Assembly (NCBI GenBank): GCA_025677815.1
Contig: JAIXMP010000016.1
Location: forward strand, 558,001 to 622,000
DNA: 64,000 nucleotides
Direction of reading: 5' to 3'
DNA from: Phascolomyces articulosus
Taxonomy: Eukaryota; Mucoromycota; Mucoromycetes; Mucorales; Lichtheimiaceae
Of the stretch, positions 39,580-52,816 are shown one piece after another. The translations under genes were made by a program, and so were the position numbers. Under the pieces are notes generated by a model. That model was not told the DNA's origin. It was given only the letters and a program-made list of their open reading frames with translations, and ran no database searches. The number at the start of each line of letters is the position of its first letter. The first letter of the stretch is position 1.

Positions 39580-40198
39580 AGAGGGATCAAAAAAAGCGAT
39601 GAGAAAGTGAAATAAAATGAAGAAAAAAGGGAAAAAGGTAAATAATTCCATTTTGCTTGGAATAATTTGTTCCTTTTTTTTTTGCTTCGGGGAATTTTAT
39701 CGCAACATTTGACATTATGTTTTTTTTTCTATACACCGCGGCTTTTGAACAAATACGCTCATTTACTTATGCCGGGCATTTTTATCAATAAAAATCTCCG
39801 TATATGTTCTTCTTTTTTGCTCTGTGTCGATCCCATTTATATATATATATAAAAACTTCATTTCACACACTTTATAAACACAAGGTTATATGTATATCAA
39901 TTTTGTATTATATTATATTATATTATTATCATTAATAACCATAACTATGTGAAATGATGAATTAAAAGAAAGTATAACCAAATTGGTAATGAAAGGGGTA
40001 AAATAGGACTGGATTATACAAAAATAGAAGCTTGTGTATGTTTGGTAGAAAAAAGTATAATTACTTATACACAAATGAATAAATCGTCGTTTGTTATATA
40101 TTATTAACATTTAAAAAATATATTATGATTAATATGATTATATATCAGGATGATAGGATGGTGATGATATTGGATGGTTAGTTGGATAGGATGTTCAT
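39580..40198. other. intergenic
   Basis: AT-rich; includes AT and TATTA short repeats near 39839-39850 and 39905-39930. No coding signal. Confidence 0.5.
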
Positions 40199-43100
40199 TT
40201 ATTCCCTTCGGCTTAATCGGCGCGAACCTCCTTCACGTGGTACACGTGCAGTTCGCTTTAAAGTTGCACCAACAGTGGCTGATCGTTGAAGACCAGGCGT
40301 ATTGGATGTATTGGAAGAGGAACTAGGATCTTGAGATAACCAATCATGCGATGGTGGTGGAATAGTAGCGCTGTTGATAGTAGTGATAGGTGGAATAGGT
40401 TGGTCTCCGTATTGGTGTAGGGTATCGTCACATGTAATAGTGATATGTTCATTTGAAATTTGGGTATCCACTTTGAGACCACGGTCCTTTGAAGCCGTTT
40501 TGAATTTAGGCTGTTGATCCATGCTGGTACTAACACGATGGCTATTACTACTATCATCACTGCTATCATTGTCCTTATTTTCGGTAGTGGGGGTGGTGGT
40601 TGGACTATGATTCTCTTGTTGTTGTTGTTGTAAAGGATCATGGTGTTCTTCTTGTGGTGACATGTCTTCATCAGCAACACCATATTCAGGATCAGATTCT
40701 GTGGTAGGCGAAGAATTGGTACGAGCGTACATGGAACTAGAAGGTGAAGATGGTAAATCGAAATCATACTGTTCTTCATGGAAACCATATTCAATCACAC
40801 CCGTAATCGCTGACGCACTTCGAAGATCTTTATTGGCAAAGAGAGTTTCACAATTGACAATCAAATCTTCCAAGACACAATCACTATACCATTCTCCAGG
40901 TGATCGTTGTGCTTGGTTATGATCTTGGAAAATAGCAGGTGTAAACATTAATGATAAGTTTTTAATTGTCATTTTGTTCTTTTCAACAAAGGATTCCAAT
41001 CTATCATATAGGATGATAATATGGATTATTAGTAAAATGTAAAACCAGTATATAAAAATAGGTATTCTCTCTCTCTCTTTCTGTTTGTATGATTCAAAAA
41101 CAACAGTAATTCTCCTCGCAATATGTTGGCTGGATAATTTACTTACTTTGTTAAATGTTCGATTAAAACCTTTAAAGTATCATAATTCGCCGGAGGTAGT
41201 TTTAAAATACGCGTTAACAAATTCATCAATCGCAGTTCTTTATCCGGAATTTCTATTCAATGTTTTTTTTAAAAAAAAATCACATATTTTTCGGTAAGTT
41301 TCAACCATAAAAATAATAAACACAATTTTCTGTACAAAAAAAGAATTATTTACGAGAATAGGTCACACGATCACCAAGCTTGAACGGGAAAAGGGGAGAT
41401 GCCAGCTCCCGTAGGAAAATTTTTAACAATGATGCAACACTAAATACATCTTCTGGAATACCATTTTGACCAAGAATGGTAGATTCTTCGTCACGTTCAA
41501 AAGCGTGTTTCAATTTATCAATATTGATCTGTTTACCCGATATCCGATAAATGCCTTCTCGTTCTAATCCACCTTGTCGTTCAATAGTTTCAATACATTT
41601 GGTGACTAATAAAGGAGGAGATCGTTGATGTTGTTGTGCATATTCCATCAGTGAAGTACCAAACATTAAAACTATTGAGAGATAAATAGATATAAATGGT
41701 ATTAATATCAAAATAAGCATACACTGATCCATTTATAAATCAAGTAATAATAATAATGAGATAAAAAAAAATCAAAGAAGTGTATTCTTACATCTACATT
41801 CACCAACGTGGAAATTGTGATAAAAGATTGGTTCAGGCATAGGGTGTCTGGTCCGATCCAACATATCTCGATAAAGTGCAGCATCACGATCGGGATCAAA
41901 GTTTAATGAGTCTTGCGTGTTCCGAAGCATCTCATGGAAATGACTGAATTTAGTAGCTTCCACATTCATGATCAAATTCATGGCTTCTTTAATCATGGCT
42001 GTCTTTTCAGCCAATTGTTCTTGAGCTGTTTTAATAGCTGCTTCATTGGCCATGGCTTGTCGTTTACTTAATGCATCTAATTTACGCACCATCTTTCGAT
42101 ATTCCTTATCTGTCATATATTCAAGAAAAAACTCCGATTTGTCAATATTTTTATATACATTATATCCTGATACACTTTAAAGTCGATCCACTCTCCCTTC
42201 ATATCTGCAAATCACGATGAGATCATATTTCTATTCACAAAAAAATGATCCTGTTATTATTATTTTTTACCTGCATCCACCACTTCAATCTTCAATTTAG
42301 CTGTCCGTGCACTTTGTTTTGCTGGATCAGGAAGTTGGTTATTATTATTATTTCCCATATGAGAAATTCGATTAACAAAACGTTCAATTCTTCCATGAGG
42401 TGTGGTAGGTGTAGTAGGTGTAGGTGGGATATTTTCGGATTGTAATTGCTGCTTTGCCATAACCGTAGTAGCTACGTTAGCGAAAGAATTTTGTTGATGA
42501 GATTTTGGTGAATCATCCCCATCATCAGAAAAACTATTTGATCTTGTTGGTAAAGGAGGAAAAAGACTGGTTGAACTATTAGATCGAAATGAAACAGGAG
42601 CCATAGGTGACATGGGAGTACTTGGGATAGCAGTATTGGCAATCCGTTCAATTTCTTGCCATTTTTGTGTATATGCATCTCGTGCCTAATGTATTGAATT
42701 ATTTTTTAATGTAACATGACAAAAAAAAAGTATAATTAGAATATAATAATCTATAAAAAAAAGTAACACCCTTTTTTATTTTCATCATCTTTTTTTCCCA
42801 CCCCACTTTCAAAATCAGTGCCTATTGTAATTCTTCTTCTTTATCTCTCCTCTCTTACTTACAGCAGGCACTTCATATAATCGAGTATGAAGATATTGTG
42901 AATTATTATGTTTCATATTTTTCCTACGTAATCGACGTGCTCGATCATGTTGTTCCTATTATTTATTATATAGAATCGAATGTTACAAATGATGATGGAT
43001 GATTTTAGAATCCCGGTATATATATTTTTTAATATAAAAGAAATCAAGTAACACAAAACTTATAAGAAAGTTTATTATATTATAAATTTACCTTAAGTTC

Positions 43101-44217
43101 AGCAAGGGCTTGAAGTTGACCCTTGATGGTCTGTATATAGTGTTGTCGTAATGATCTTTGATTGATACTCATATCTACGTGTGCTTTAAGACCATGGTAT
43201 AATGTCGTCGATTGATTTAAATCGCGTATAGGTGTTGTTTGTTGTACTGACCCAATAATTTTATCCAAAGAATTTTGATATCCTTCTTCCAATTCAACCC
43301 TAATTTCCTTTTGCATGAGTACTGTTTTTTTTATCTTGATCCAAAATTGAAATGGCTAAGCAACATTCAATTGTGTCATAACACCTGACTACTACTCCAA
43401 TGCCCCATCTTATTTACCGTTGTCGTAGATAGTTGATAAATCGTGCTAAATCATCACTCGAATCTTTCATGATAGTATCCACTACCGTTGACTGTGAATA
43501 AACCATTTGTTCCAATTGTGAATCCACTGGGTATCGCTAATATAAATTTATATTAATATCAAACTTATTTATATAAAAGTGATACGGCTAAAGGTGTACA
43601 ATACTCAATGGGGAATGGGATTGTTGTTTTTCGACATTCACCTGTGACGGGTATACCATCTTGATGGCATGTGTTGCTGCTGCAAAACTCTTGCGAGTAG
43701 GTTTCTTTTGTTTCTTTTCCTGTTCTAAACTTTGCATGGAATTATTAAATGGTCATGGAAATGAAATGGATATAAAAAAAATATGAGTGAGAGAAAGAGA
43801 AAAATAATAAGTAGCAAAGAGAGAGAGAGAGAGAAGAAAAAAATAGACACGGTAAAACGTTAAAAGGTGTTAAAAATAAAATAGGGTAAAGTGGAATTGG
43901 GAAGGTTTCAAAACAATTTGGATTACTTTTTAGCTGGTGTAACACTTTTTTTTTGTATTATAAAATCATCTGTAGAAATTGGACGATCATCTCGAGTATT
44001 ACTTTCGTAGTAGTTGGTTGAGAAACCTATGACAAAAAAATTAATATTAAACTGAATTCAATTTTATTTTATGAAGTAATAAATTCCAGGTACCACTTAC
44101 AATCATCTCCCCTTATTTTCTCGCCTATCTTTTTTATTACTGTAGTGTTACTAATAACTATGCATATCATTCGTCATCACCACAAAGAAAACCATCATCC
44201 GCTCTTACATTCATCAT
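40199..44217 (-). CDS. F-BAR/RhoGAP protein (Rgd1-like)
   Basis: GTPase-activating protein for Rho GTPases at curved membranes. Twelve exons assembled: 44209-44217, 44101-44128, 43927-44026, 43642-43729, 43418-43536, 43092-43299, 42863-42955, 42271-42685, 41792-42109, 41354-41671, 41147-41252, 40199-41000; all phases agree (867 residues). F-BAR-like helices run from RYPVDSQLEQMV through LRQRVELEEGYQNSLDKI to DKEYRKMVRKLDALSKRQA and KFSHFHEML, with a Ser/Thr/Pro insert from exon 8. The RhoGAP domain has FGTSLMEYAQQ, ETIERQGGLEREGIYRISG (arginine finger), KIFLRELASPLFPF and KNLSLMFTPAIF. An acidic, Ser-rich tail ends RRLSRRE. This combination matches fungal Rgd1. The first three exons are the least certain; translation could instead begin at the ATG 43735-43737. 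Confidence 0.82.
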
Positions 44218-44635
44218 GTATATCATTGTCAGTTTGAACAATGATATAGAAGAACTTAAGTATTATTGTTTACCTTTTATCTATATATATAACTTAAGTA
44301 TCATACCTTGTTTATTTATTTATTTGTTACAAATAGTAGTAATTCCTCTGTGGCTATTATTGTATTATTATAAAAACAGTGTTATATCTACACGGCTATT
44401 ATTATAACAATGTATTGTTAGTATACCTTTATCCAGCAGTCTATACCATTTCAGTCAGCAGCGCCAGTTTCAGGTTACGACAGCGACGACAACTGGGATT
44501 TTTAATTCCATTTTCTTTTCATTTTAAAATAAAAGTGACGGGTATACGCGCTGTTTGGGAAATAAATTTACGCAACACCAGTCCTGCGCTACTAGTTTCG
44601 TTATCATTTTTTTTTTATTAAAAAGCTGCTTATAA

Positions 44636-44681
<46 letters not shown>

Positions 44682-44709
44682 TTGTTACAAGACAATCTAC
44701 CCAACATAA
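44218..44709. other. intergenic upstream of the RhoGAP gene
   Basis: AT-rich with an (AT)n tract at about 44640-44679. No gene supported. Confidence 0.45.
44640..44679. repeat. (AT)n dinucleotide microsatellite
   Basis: About 19-20 uninterrupted AT units, seen directly. Confidence 0.9.
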
Positions 44710-45045
44710 TCAACCCTTGGCTACTCTTTTGACAGTTCCAATTATTCTAGAGATCAATTGACCCTTCTCGTTCAACTTCTTCTTTTCGTACACCTGCCAT
44801 TTAATAAAAACATTAGGTTCAAGAATGATAACACCGGCTATATGAATTTATACATATCCCTTTTTTCTTGAAAAGCCTTAAATAACCATATGGTTGGAAC
44901 TTTTGTTTAAAGTGGGTATAGAAGCTCCTCTGATAATAGTCGCAGTATTTTTTCCATAAAAATTGATGTTTAACTGTAATTCCTGTTTATTATGGGTAGC
45001 GTAATAATACGGCTTGATTCATGTACCGTGTGGCAGCTTGAGCAT
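44710..45045 (-). CDS. candidate small spliced gene, 77 residues
   Basis: Three minus-strand exons with consistent phases (45027-45045, 44887-44973, 44710-44837) and introns of 53 and 49 nt. The product starts MLKLPH, continues QFLWKKYCDYYQRSFYTHF and GVIILEPNVFIKWQVYEKKK, and ends RIIGTVKRVAKG. Basic and aromatic, with one weakly hydrophobic stretch; no family recognised. The donors (GTACAT, GTTATT) are weaker than usual here, and overlapping open frames exist in the same segment, so the model is tentative. Confidence 0.3.
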
Positions 45046-45519
45046 TTAAGTTTGAATTGATATATTGAGGCTGAGTAAATGTAGCCAAGTGTGTAATATG
45101 TTGGTTTGAGTAGTTGTAACAATATAGGTCGTCGCCATGTTTTACAGGCGGCTGGTACATTGATCGAAAGCCACGTACAAAACAAGCTGTACAAGGACTC
45201 GAAATTATGCTTGATTCAATCTCAAACAGTTGTATTAAGTCAATGATGACTCTTAAACACATCTTTAAAATGTCACACAGTGATATCATTGTTATATCGT
45301 GCTTCAAACTCAAGCAAGAGTAATTAAAACAGGGTAGTTGTTGACATGAATTATAAAATACTTGACAACAGCGATTGTTGGCTACTTATAATAATTGTGT
45401 CTAATTTTGATATAAAAAAAATCAGCCATCTTTTAACCAGAGTATAGAATTAAAAGATAAGGAAAATAGAAAGTGACAAGAAAAGAGGGGATATAAATAG
45501 ACTGCACTTTGCTACGAAT
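45046..45519. other. intergenic
   Basis: An open frame over about 44990-45313 on the minus strand overlaps the previous candidate in another frame and is not called. Nothing else is supported. Confidence 0.4.
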
Positions 45520-46067
45520 CTAATCCTTCTTGCCTTTGATAATATCAATTGCTGAATGCAAATGCAATAAATGAGGTATCTTCTGAAAACCTGTATTCCA
45601 GAGCAAAGAATGTCCCAATACTCCTTCTCGCCATTTTATTTGTTACAGTCCAAGTAATTTCCTATATCACGAGGTGGAAGAGACTTCATGATAAGTTTCT
45701 GAACTTTTAACGAGACAAAGGACTTTTTGGTCGGTTTGAAGGAAGGTATCTTGTACCAAACATACAATTTACTTTTCATCATTACTGTCGGATGTTTGAA
45801 TATAACAATAGAAAGCTTCCCCTGTTTTCCATCTTGACGTCACATTGTCATTGAATGTCATTCCAAAAAAAAAATAGGATATCACCATATATATTTGCAT
45901 TGCAAAAAGTAAACTATCTCGGTAAAACCACTGAGAATCGAATATATGAGAATCATGAGTATTTTTATCCAGATATTAGTAATAAGTGAATAGGGTAAAA
46001 AGGCTATAAAGGCAACAACGATTGATAAAGGCACAGCGGACTCCAGTATAGACACATAAGGTTTCAA
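45520..46067 (-). CDS. candidate spliced membrane protein, 5' end unresolved
   Basis: Three linked minus-strand exons: 45915 to about 46067, 45647-45821 and 45520-45590, joined in phases 0 and 1. The first encodes a hydrophobic hairpin-like part (AVPLSIVVAFIAFLPYSLI, then IWIKILMILIYSILSG). The second reads GKLSIVIFKHPTVMM, LYVWYKIPSFKPTKKSFV and MKSLPPRDIGNYL. The third ends HLHSAIDIIKGKKD and TAG. The GAC T|GT junction restores an uninterrupted frame over an intron full of stops, which supports a real gene. An initiation exon must lie further right (possibly around 46350-46400). No family recognised; probably a small membrane protein. Confidence 0.4.
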
Positions 46068-46963
46068 TATCGACCTTTACAGCTAGTGATAAAGCACAGT
46101 GAATTTCAAGAATAAAAATTAAAATATCAAAACCATTGATAATATTATTAGATTATCAAAAACCATTATTTTTACTATGATCATTTTTATGCATCGCCTT
46201 TCTTATTAATTATTCTATTTATTCACTTAGGATGGATAGCATAATAGCTCTTACTGATTTAACTTCAGTATTATGCAAACAAAATGTGATGAATGAAATA
46301 GAAAGAAAAAAATGGTGACACACCTCTTTTCATTTGTTTGCCAAGCAATCTACTTACTGTAAATAAAATAATTGGAACCGAGAAAATGTATCATCTGCTT
46401 CTCAACAAAAGAAGAAAGAAACGGTTTTGTTGCTCAGCATTCTTTTCTTTTTCTGCACAAAGAAACAATCACTTATTTTGGAATCGAAAAGAAAAAAAAA
46501 TAAAAATAAAACGCCTGAAACAACAACAACAACAACAACAACAAATGTAAAGTTTGCTAGCAACGACTGTAACCATCAGTTTGATAGTTGATTATGATTA
46601 CTATAAATAATATAACTTTGGTATTTGATATTTATGTTTATACTAAAATAAAATGAGAGACAGAGAAGAATGGTTAAAAAGAACAAAGGACTTCTACCCG
46701 TTTTTTGGGAATTCATGCAAATTTTTCCGTTAACTATAAATAGCAAGTATGGCCGTCACTTTCCCTATTATGTATTATCTTCTGTAGGAATTGTGAATGA
46801 TCCACAAATATCAAAGTATTAAGAATATAAGGGTACAATAATTACTATTAGTTCTCAATATTGATAAGAATAGAATCAAGTAATGTTATTTTTATCATTT
46901 ACGAGAAATGCTTTTCAAGCCTATCCTGAAACTATATTATGCTATAGCTTGCTAGCAGTATAT
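46068..46963. other. intergenic or unresolved 5' exons
   Basis: AT-rich. Holds a CAA run (about 46521-46544) and minus-strand GTAAGT-like donors near 46354 and 46251 that may belong to 5' exons of the previous candidate. No complete gene model. Confidence 0.35.
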
Positions 46964-47350
46964 CTATAATTTATAGTCGTTGGAATCTCCTATTGCTTCA
47001 AGCTGAGAGAATGGATATGGAAAAAAAATGATTGGAAGATAAAAAAAATGTAGAACAGATTATTAAATGTGCTATATATGAGCAGAGAACCTACCGATGC
47101 ATAAATATTAAAGTGACGTCGACCAGTGGACCTCTTGGTGTAGAAGTGTCGACGAGTTTCTAGTTGATGGACTCTTTGCAGTGAAAGTATTACATTATAT
47201 TATAAGAAAATAAATACTTTACTTTTTGGCTATTATTCTGAGTCCAAAGGAAAAATGTTTCCAAAAATTTTTTTTTTGATTCTCAATTTGGGAGAATCCA
47301 CCCACTTTGGGGTTACTATCGAACCTTAAACAGTCCTCGATATTCGATAG
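46964..47350 (-). CDS. candidate spliced gene, 5' end unresolved
   Basis: Three minus-strand exons fit together: 47223 to about 47350 (CLRFDSNPKVGGFSQIEN, FWKHFSFGLRIIAK), 47095-47173 (HQLETRRHFYTKRSTGRRH) and 46964-47002 (LEAIGDSNDYKL, TAG). Junction phases (2, then 0) match; the intron before the last exon has a GTAGGT donor and a pyrimidine-rich TCTCAG acceptor. The start exon was not found; a short ATG frame (MLTRLPVMIV) near 47785-47818 with a following GTATGA donor is a possible one. No domain recognised. Confidence 0.4.
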
Positions 47351-49711
47351 GAAGTGAAAGGAGAAAGGAAGGGTGAAAAAGAAACAGTAAGAGATAAAAA
47401 CGATCTTGTCGGTGCGTATTTATAAATAATTGATGTATTACGTCAATGAGGAAATGAAAGGGATATATATTATCTTGTCTCTAATGATGGATTTACTATC
47501 TATCATAAATAGCGCAAATGGTAGATGAACTTTCATGTACAATGATCTTTTTATCTTTCACACAAATTAAAAATCGATTCTAACAATCGTTCATACTTAA
47601 AATGCAGAATTAAATGTAAGGATTGAATCAAATAATATCAGGGATATATAACATGGATAAAAAAAACAACTACGAGTGATTTATAGATCATTGATCAGTT
47701 TCTTCTCAGATCATAAAGTTATCTCAAGCTAAGATGATAGACGATTCACAAACACACTCTCCCTATTGATTTATCACCATCATACCTAACAATCATTACA
47801 GGAAGACGCGTCAACATGGATTATATAAACATCGGGTATGGTTTTCCCCCCTCTCTCTATATATATTCTTAGTGATCTATTTTATTGTTGTACATTTCTT
47901 TAATAATTTGTGGTACTTTACACAACTCTTCTGAGAAATAACAAGAAACGGGAATAAATGGGGTAAAAGGAAATTGTTCCATGTAACTCAAGTCGTCGTC
48001 ATCATTTCTAATCACGATTTCCCCACATGCTTTTTAATGATACGTATAATAAAAAAATATATTCACCTTTCTTAATGGTCGTGATTTAGAACCATTACCA
48101 ATTTTTACTTATACTATCATCCTTTTCCTCGTTGTTGATGAAAAGAATATAGTAAGTCATTCAATTTATTTTTATGTTTTTTTTAATATATAAAATTAGA
48201 CAAGCAAAATAATATTTAAGATCAGCAACCATGTTGTAGTCTATGTGTATCAGCTTTAGTAGAAAGATAATGATGAATAACATACTTTAATTAGCAACTT
48301 GTATACTTTTTTCAGATGACTGATTTCATTAAGAACCTATCGAAAACCATATATATATATATATACTAAATCGTCGTCATAAATGAATATCTATATATAT
48401 AGTATTTATCATGAGATAGCCGTTAAAAACGTAATAGAAGAGTAAAACATCTTGTACACAATAAAAAAATTTTTGACCATGACAATGATGGAGTATACTA
48501 AAGAAATATGATTGGGGGAAAGATCTTTTTTAAAGTGGTACAAAAAAAAAGTCGGTGACTTGAAAAAGTAATCTGTGCGCGCAACATGCACTAAAACAAA
48601 AAAAAAAGGGTCATTACAAATATTTGTATATATCAAGCAAGGGCTGGGAATTTTTATTGAGGAAAAAGCACACGCTTTTTCATTTAATATACAGTGTGCG
48701 ATCATTATTGTAAATCACTTGTTACCATATATATAAATATTATTTTTGTTGTCATCTATCTTATGAAGATGGTGAATATCTACGTAATAATTTAATTACG
48801 TAGCATTTCATTTTTATTATTTGTAGTTACTGTATGATAAGGATTGTCATCTATAATAATTACCAGGATATTATATCTGATCTTTCATTTATATATAGTT
48901 TGGATCTATTGTAACACATTTGCAAAAATATCAAACAACTTGAACCGAGCACATGCGGCTTTCACAACACAAAACTTATTAATTGCTATGTGTTGATTAT
49001 ATTATATTATAAAAAGTTGGGTGACAGACTAATTCAAGAATGAAAGGAACAGAAATGTATCATTAGAAATATATATATTGGATTTTTCCTAATACTTCGC
49101 GGGTGACATATTTTCATTTCGCGTATGCAATAATTTTTAACTTCGTGGATTTCCTGTATATTTGTATTATAAAATGAGCGAAGTTAAAAAAAAAAGTCGC
49201 CTTCAGCGAAATTGAAAATGCATGGGCGCAAGGAAAAATCCAATACTTGGATATATTATTATTTAATTTATAATTATATCTTAACAAGAATAGATTAGCA
49301 TTTTTCTATATTCTTATATTCTATTTAGTCAAGTCAAGTTTATTAGGACCCATGTGAGACGAAATAAGAGCCGTGTGAGCATATTTGACATTTTATTTGA
49401 TAAAAGAAAAAATAATGCTTCTTCTTCAATATTTATAAAGGAAAGAAAAAAATGAATGTAGAAGTGAATAATAATACTTGATATAATAATAATACAGAAG
49501 ATGCAAAGACTAAAAAGGATATCATATATATATATATATATATATATAATGTGAAGAAGAAAAGGAAAAAGAATGTATTGTTTAAAGAATATTTGGCAAG
49601 TAATAGGTGAAGAAGAATGAATGAATAAATGAATGAATGAAATGTTTGAATGTTGAATGATTGAGTAAAAATAAATAAAAGGGAAATGATAAATACACAG
49701 ATTTTACAAGT
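47351..49711. other. intergenic, AT-rich
   Basis: No gene supported. AT runs near 48348-48364 and 49527-49549, and a GAAT-rich stretch near 49615-49660. Further short spliced genes like the two to the left could be hidden here. Confidence 0.4.
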
Positions 49712-51688
49712 TTAAGATGAATGATTTGTTGATAACATAAACGAAGTGGGTGTGCACACATAACTATGCCAATCAAAAGTGGAATGATGTTTGACACATT
49801 GAGCACAAAACATTTCAACGCGTTGTTCATATTCATCTTCGTCAAGTCCCATTTGAGGACCAAAATTGGAACTAACAAGATCAAATGCACGTAATAGTAT
49901 GGCCATCGTTTGATCACTAACAGTATCTTTTCGACCTATATGTAATTAGAATGATTCATGATATTATTGATTATTATGTGCATATAAGAGATATATAGTA
50001 GATTATCATACGATAATGAGGATGATCGTAATGACAACTACCACTACTTTTAGTAATTAAGTAATAATTAATAATAGATGAAAATGCCTATTTTACGTAC
50101 CTAAATCAATGGATATCTTTTTATGATCTAATGCTTGAATGCCTTCATTTTCAAGGACTTGAGGAATTTTTACACCAAGATCAAAATCCTTATCCACAAG
50201 AAGAGCAATCTTTCTCACTAATAAAAAAATAATAATAATCAATGAATGGACTTATTCTTCCTTATTGAAAGTATATATAGAGAGAAAAATTAATAATTAA
50301 TACATACAAGTTTCAGCAAATGAATCAATCAAAACGGATCCTTCAGGTTTAAAATGAGGTTCGAGTATTTGAATGACACCTCCAGGTTTCAATACACGAC
50401 GCATTTCACGTAATAATTGAGCCCAACAGCCTACACCAAAACGAAAACCTAAAGCTCGACCATAAATCACATCAAAACTATTAGCTGGAAAAGGTAAAGA
50501 ACCTTTATTAATTTCAACCGCATGAAACCGAACATTCTTGAGCATCAGTAATTGGGGTGATGGGGATAATTCATGTGGTGTATCGATACCGAAATATTGA
50601 CATTCTGGATATTGTGTTGCCATATCCTAATTTTTTTCCCAATAGGTATAATAGTAACACATATATTACATCACATACACAAGAAATAAAATGGTTAGAT
50701 AATCCAAAAAAAAATCATGCATAAGGTTTCCTCTTTGTTCACTTTAATCATATATATATGTTGAGTAACTAATAATATAGTTTTCTACTTTATAAACTCA
50801 ACTCAACTCTCACACACACTCACACACGCACAAGAAAGAGAAAAAAAATAAAACTGTGTCATACCATGATCCATGGACCATTTCCACAACCGATCTCAGC
50901 TACTCTTGCACCTGGCTTTAGTTTAGGTTGTACACTGGGTGCCACGTTTCTAAAGTTAACCAAATATATATCGATGTGTCAGCTTTCAAAAATAAAAAAT
51001 AAAAAAAATAGTAATATATAATTATTATTTTTCAAATGTGAAGAAAAAAAATAGCACCGTCTTCTTACCCCGCAAACAATTTCTTTAAAGCAAGATGAAC
51101 CTAATAATTTTTTTTAAAAAAACGTTTTTCATAAGTTATTTGTTTTTTGATAGATGGGATACGTTTCCCGTACTTTTTTTTTTCTGAATCCGACATTGCA
51201 TAGATGGAATGGATGGAACTTACAGAGAAAAATCGGTCTTCTGCATCCCAATCATGAGGAAGATAAACACTATCTGTATGTATTGCATAATCATCTTGTC
51301 GTTTAATAGGTCCAGTCAATGTCCGTCTTCGTTGTGGACTACCTAATGTTGTTTGTATTTGTAAGGAAGAGGGATGTTGTTGAGGATTCGTACTCATTGT
51401 GGTTGTACTTGTGGACGTTGTAGGAAAAATATTAGGGGATGATTGTTGTTGAAAAGGTTGTGTAGGTCGTGAAGAAGGGGATGGATGATGATAACTTGTC
51501 ATTCTCGTTTGAGAAGATACTGAATTAAAACTAGGGCGTGGTTGGGGTGCAGAAGATGCAGAACGTTGACGTGTAGGTGAAGGTGGTTCTTCAGAATGAT
51601 GACGATGATATTTCATATTATGTTGATGTGGATCGACAGATAATATATCTCTCGTTTGATTTTTTCGTTTTGATTGAACATTACCCAT
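49712..51688 (-). CDS. class I SAM-dependent methyltransferase with disordered N-terminus
   Basis: Predicted methyltransferase. Six exons: 51224-51688, 51069-51100, 50865-50949, 50308-50626, 50101-50217, 49712-49935; phases agree and give 413 residues. The first 140 residues are Ser/Pro/Gln/Thr-rich and start MGNVQSKRK; the Gly-2 could be a myristoylation site. The Rossmann domain has motif I VAEIGCGNGPW, an acidic residue after the second strand (YFGIDTPHEL), the FDVIYGRAL segment and the post-I block MRRVLKPGGVIQILEP. This is the general layout of fungal LaeA/UMTA-like and related enzymes; the substrate cannot be told. The end of the protein has a Cys/His-containing segment (MFCAQCVKHHSTFDWHSYVC). 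Confidence 0.82.
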
Positions 51689-52816
51689 TTGTTTAATATA
51701 TATGATTGTTACAGAAAACAAAAAACAGAAAAAAAAAAAAAAAGAAGGAAGAAAGAGAGAGAAAAAAAAATGAGATGATTTGCAACATGATACCATATAA
51801 GTTTGATTCCGAAATATGTTTGTTATAATAAAATATAATAATCCCATTTTTTTAATATATTTTAATATGAAAAAACTAATTCCAACCAACTGGAAAACAA
51901 AGAAATTATGAGTGGGTGATCTGGTACTACCCAAGTTCTAGGTTGCAAAAATAATTTATAAAGGCGATTACTACTGGATAAAGTAAAAGAACCTACGTGT
52001 ATGTGTGTCGATTGAAATGCGGGGTTTTGATATGATTTTTTTTTATAGATATAAATTATGATTTTATGTATAAAAATGACCGAAGAATCACACTAAAAAA
52101 AAGAGATATTATATTAGAGAGAAAGAGAGGTCCGCTGCTTGGGCCAATATCAAGTAGTTTTTTTGTGAAATGTTATTACTGAATGAAGAGATGGTAGCTC
52201 GTGCACATAGATATGCCGTACAACAACACACACAAAGATTATATATATATGTATATTATAACACATTCTTTTTTATATAAGGACGCTAGTATATATAATT
52301 TATTTCTACTTTACAAATAATTTGATGGATGGATGATGGTACAATAGTAGACCCGAAAAAAAACAGGAAAAGAATTACCCGCTGGGATAATATTCCTCCT
52401 TTTCTTTTCAGGTGATATATAAATTGGGTGATATAATGCATGTATATAATAGAGTATATGCTAATATATATAATAAATATGTATAAAAAATGTGTACGGA
52501 TGGTAGAAATGGAGGTAATGATGATAATAATGATAGAAAGGATGGGTTGATATGAAAAGTGACTATAAGAATAAGAATAATCAATAATAAATAAACAAAC
52601 GTATAATAATGGTAAATATGTAATATAATAATAATAACAAATGGTCCCTTGTTTTTTTTACAGCTCAGTCAAATGTTATAATGAAAGACGGCCCGGTAAA
52701 CCAAATACGTATACATTTCGGAAAAAGGATGGATAGAAAGGAAAAATGAAAAAAAAACTGCGCCGTGTCGATCGCAAAAAAAAAACAAACAAACAAGAGG
52801 AGGAAAATAGGATACC
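51689..52816. other. intergenic
   Basis: Promoter side of the methyltransferase gene and 3' flank of the arrestin gene. AT-rich with A-runs and short GATA/ATGG repeats. No coding signal. Confidence 0.5.

Noticed and set aside
44970..45080. Possible zinc-binding CxxC segment (LKCSSCHTVHES) like DUF866/UPF0587
   Set aside because: Only one CxxC with no second pair or conserved flanks; the frame could not be extended by splicing.
44990..45313. 107-codon minus-strand frame
   Set aside because: Overlaps the spliced 77-residue candidate in another frame and lacks domains; neither is certain, but the spliced model keeps phase.
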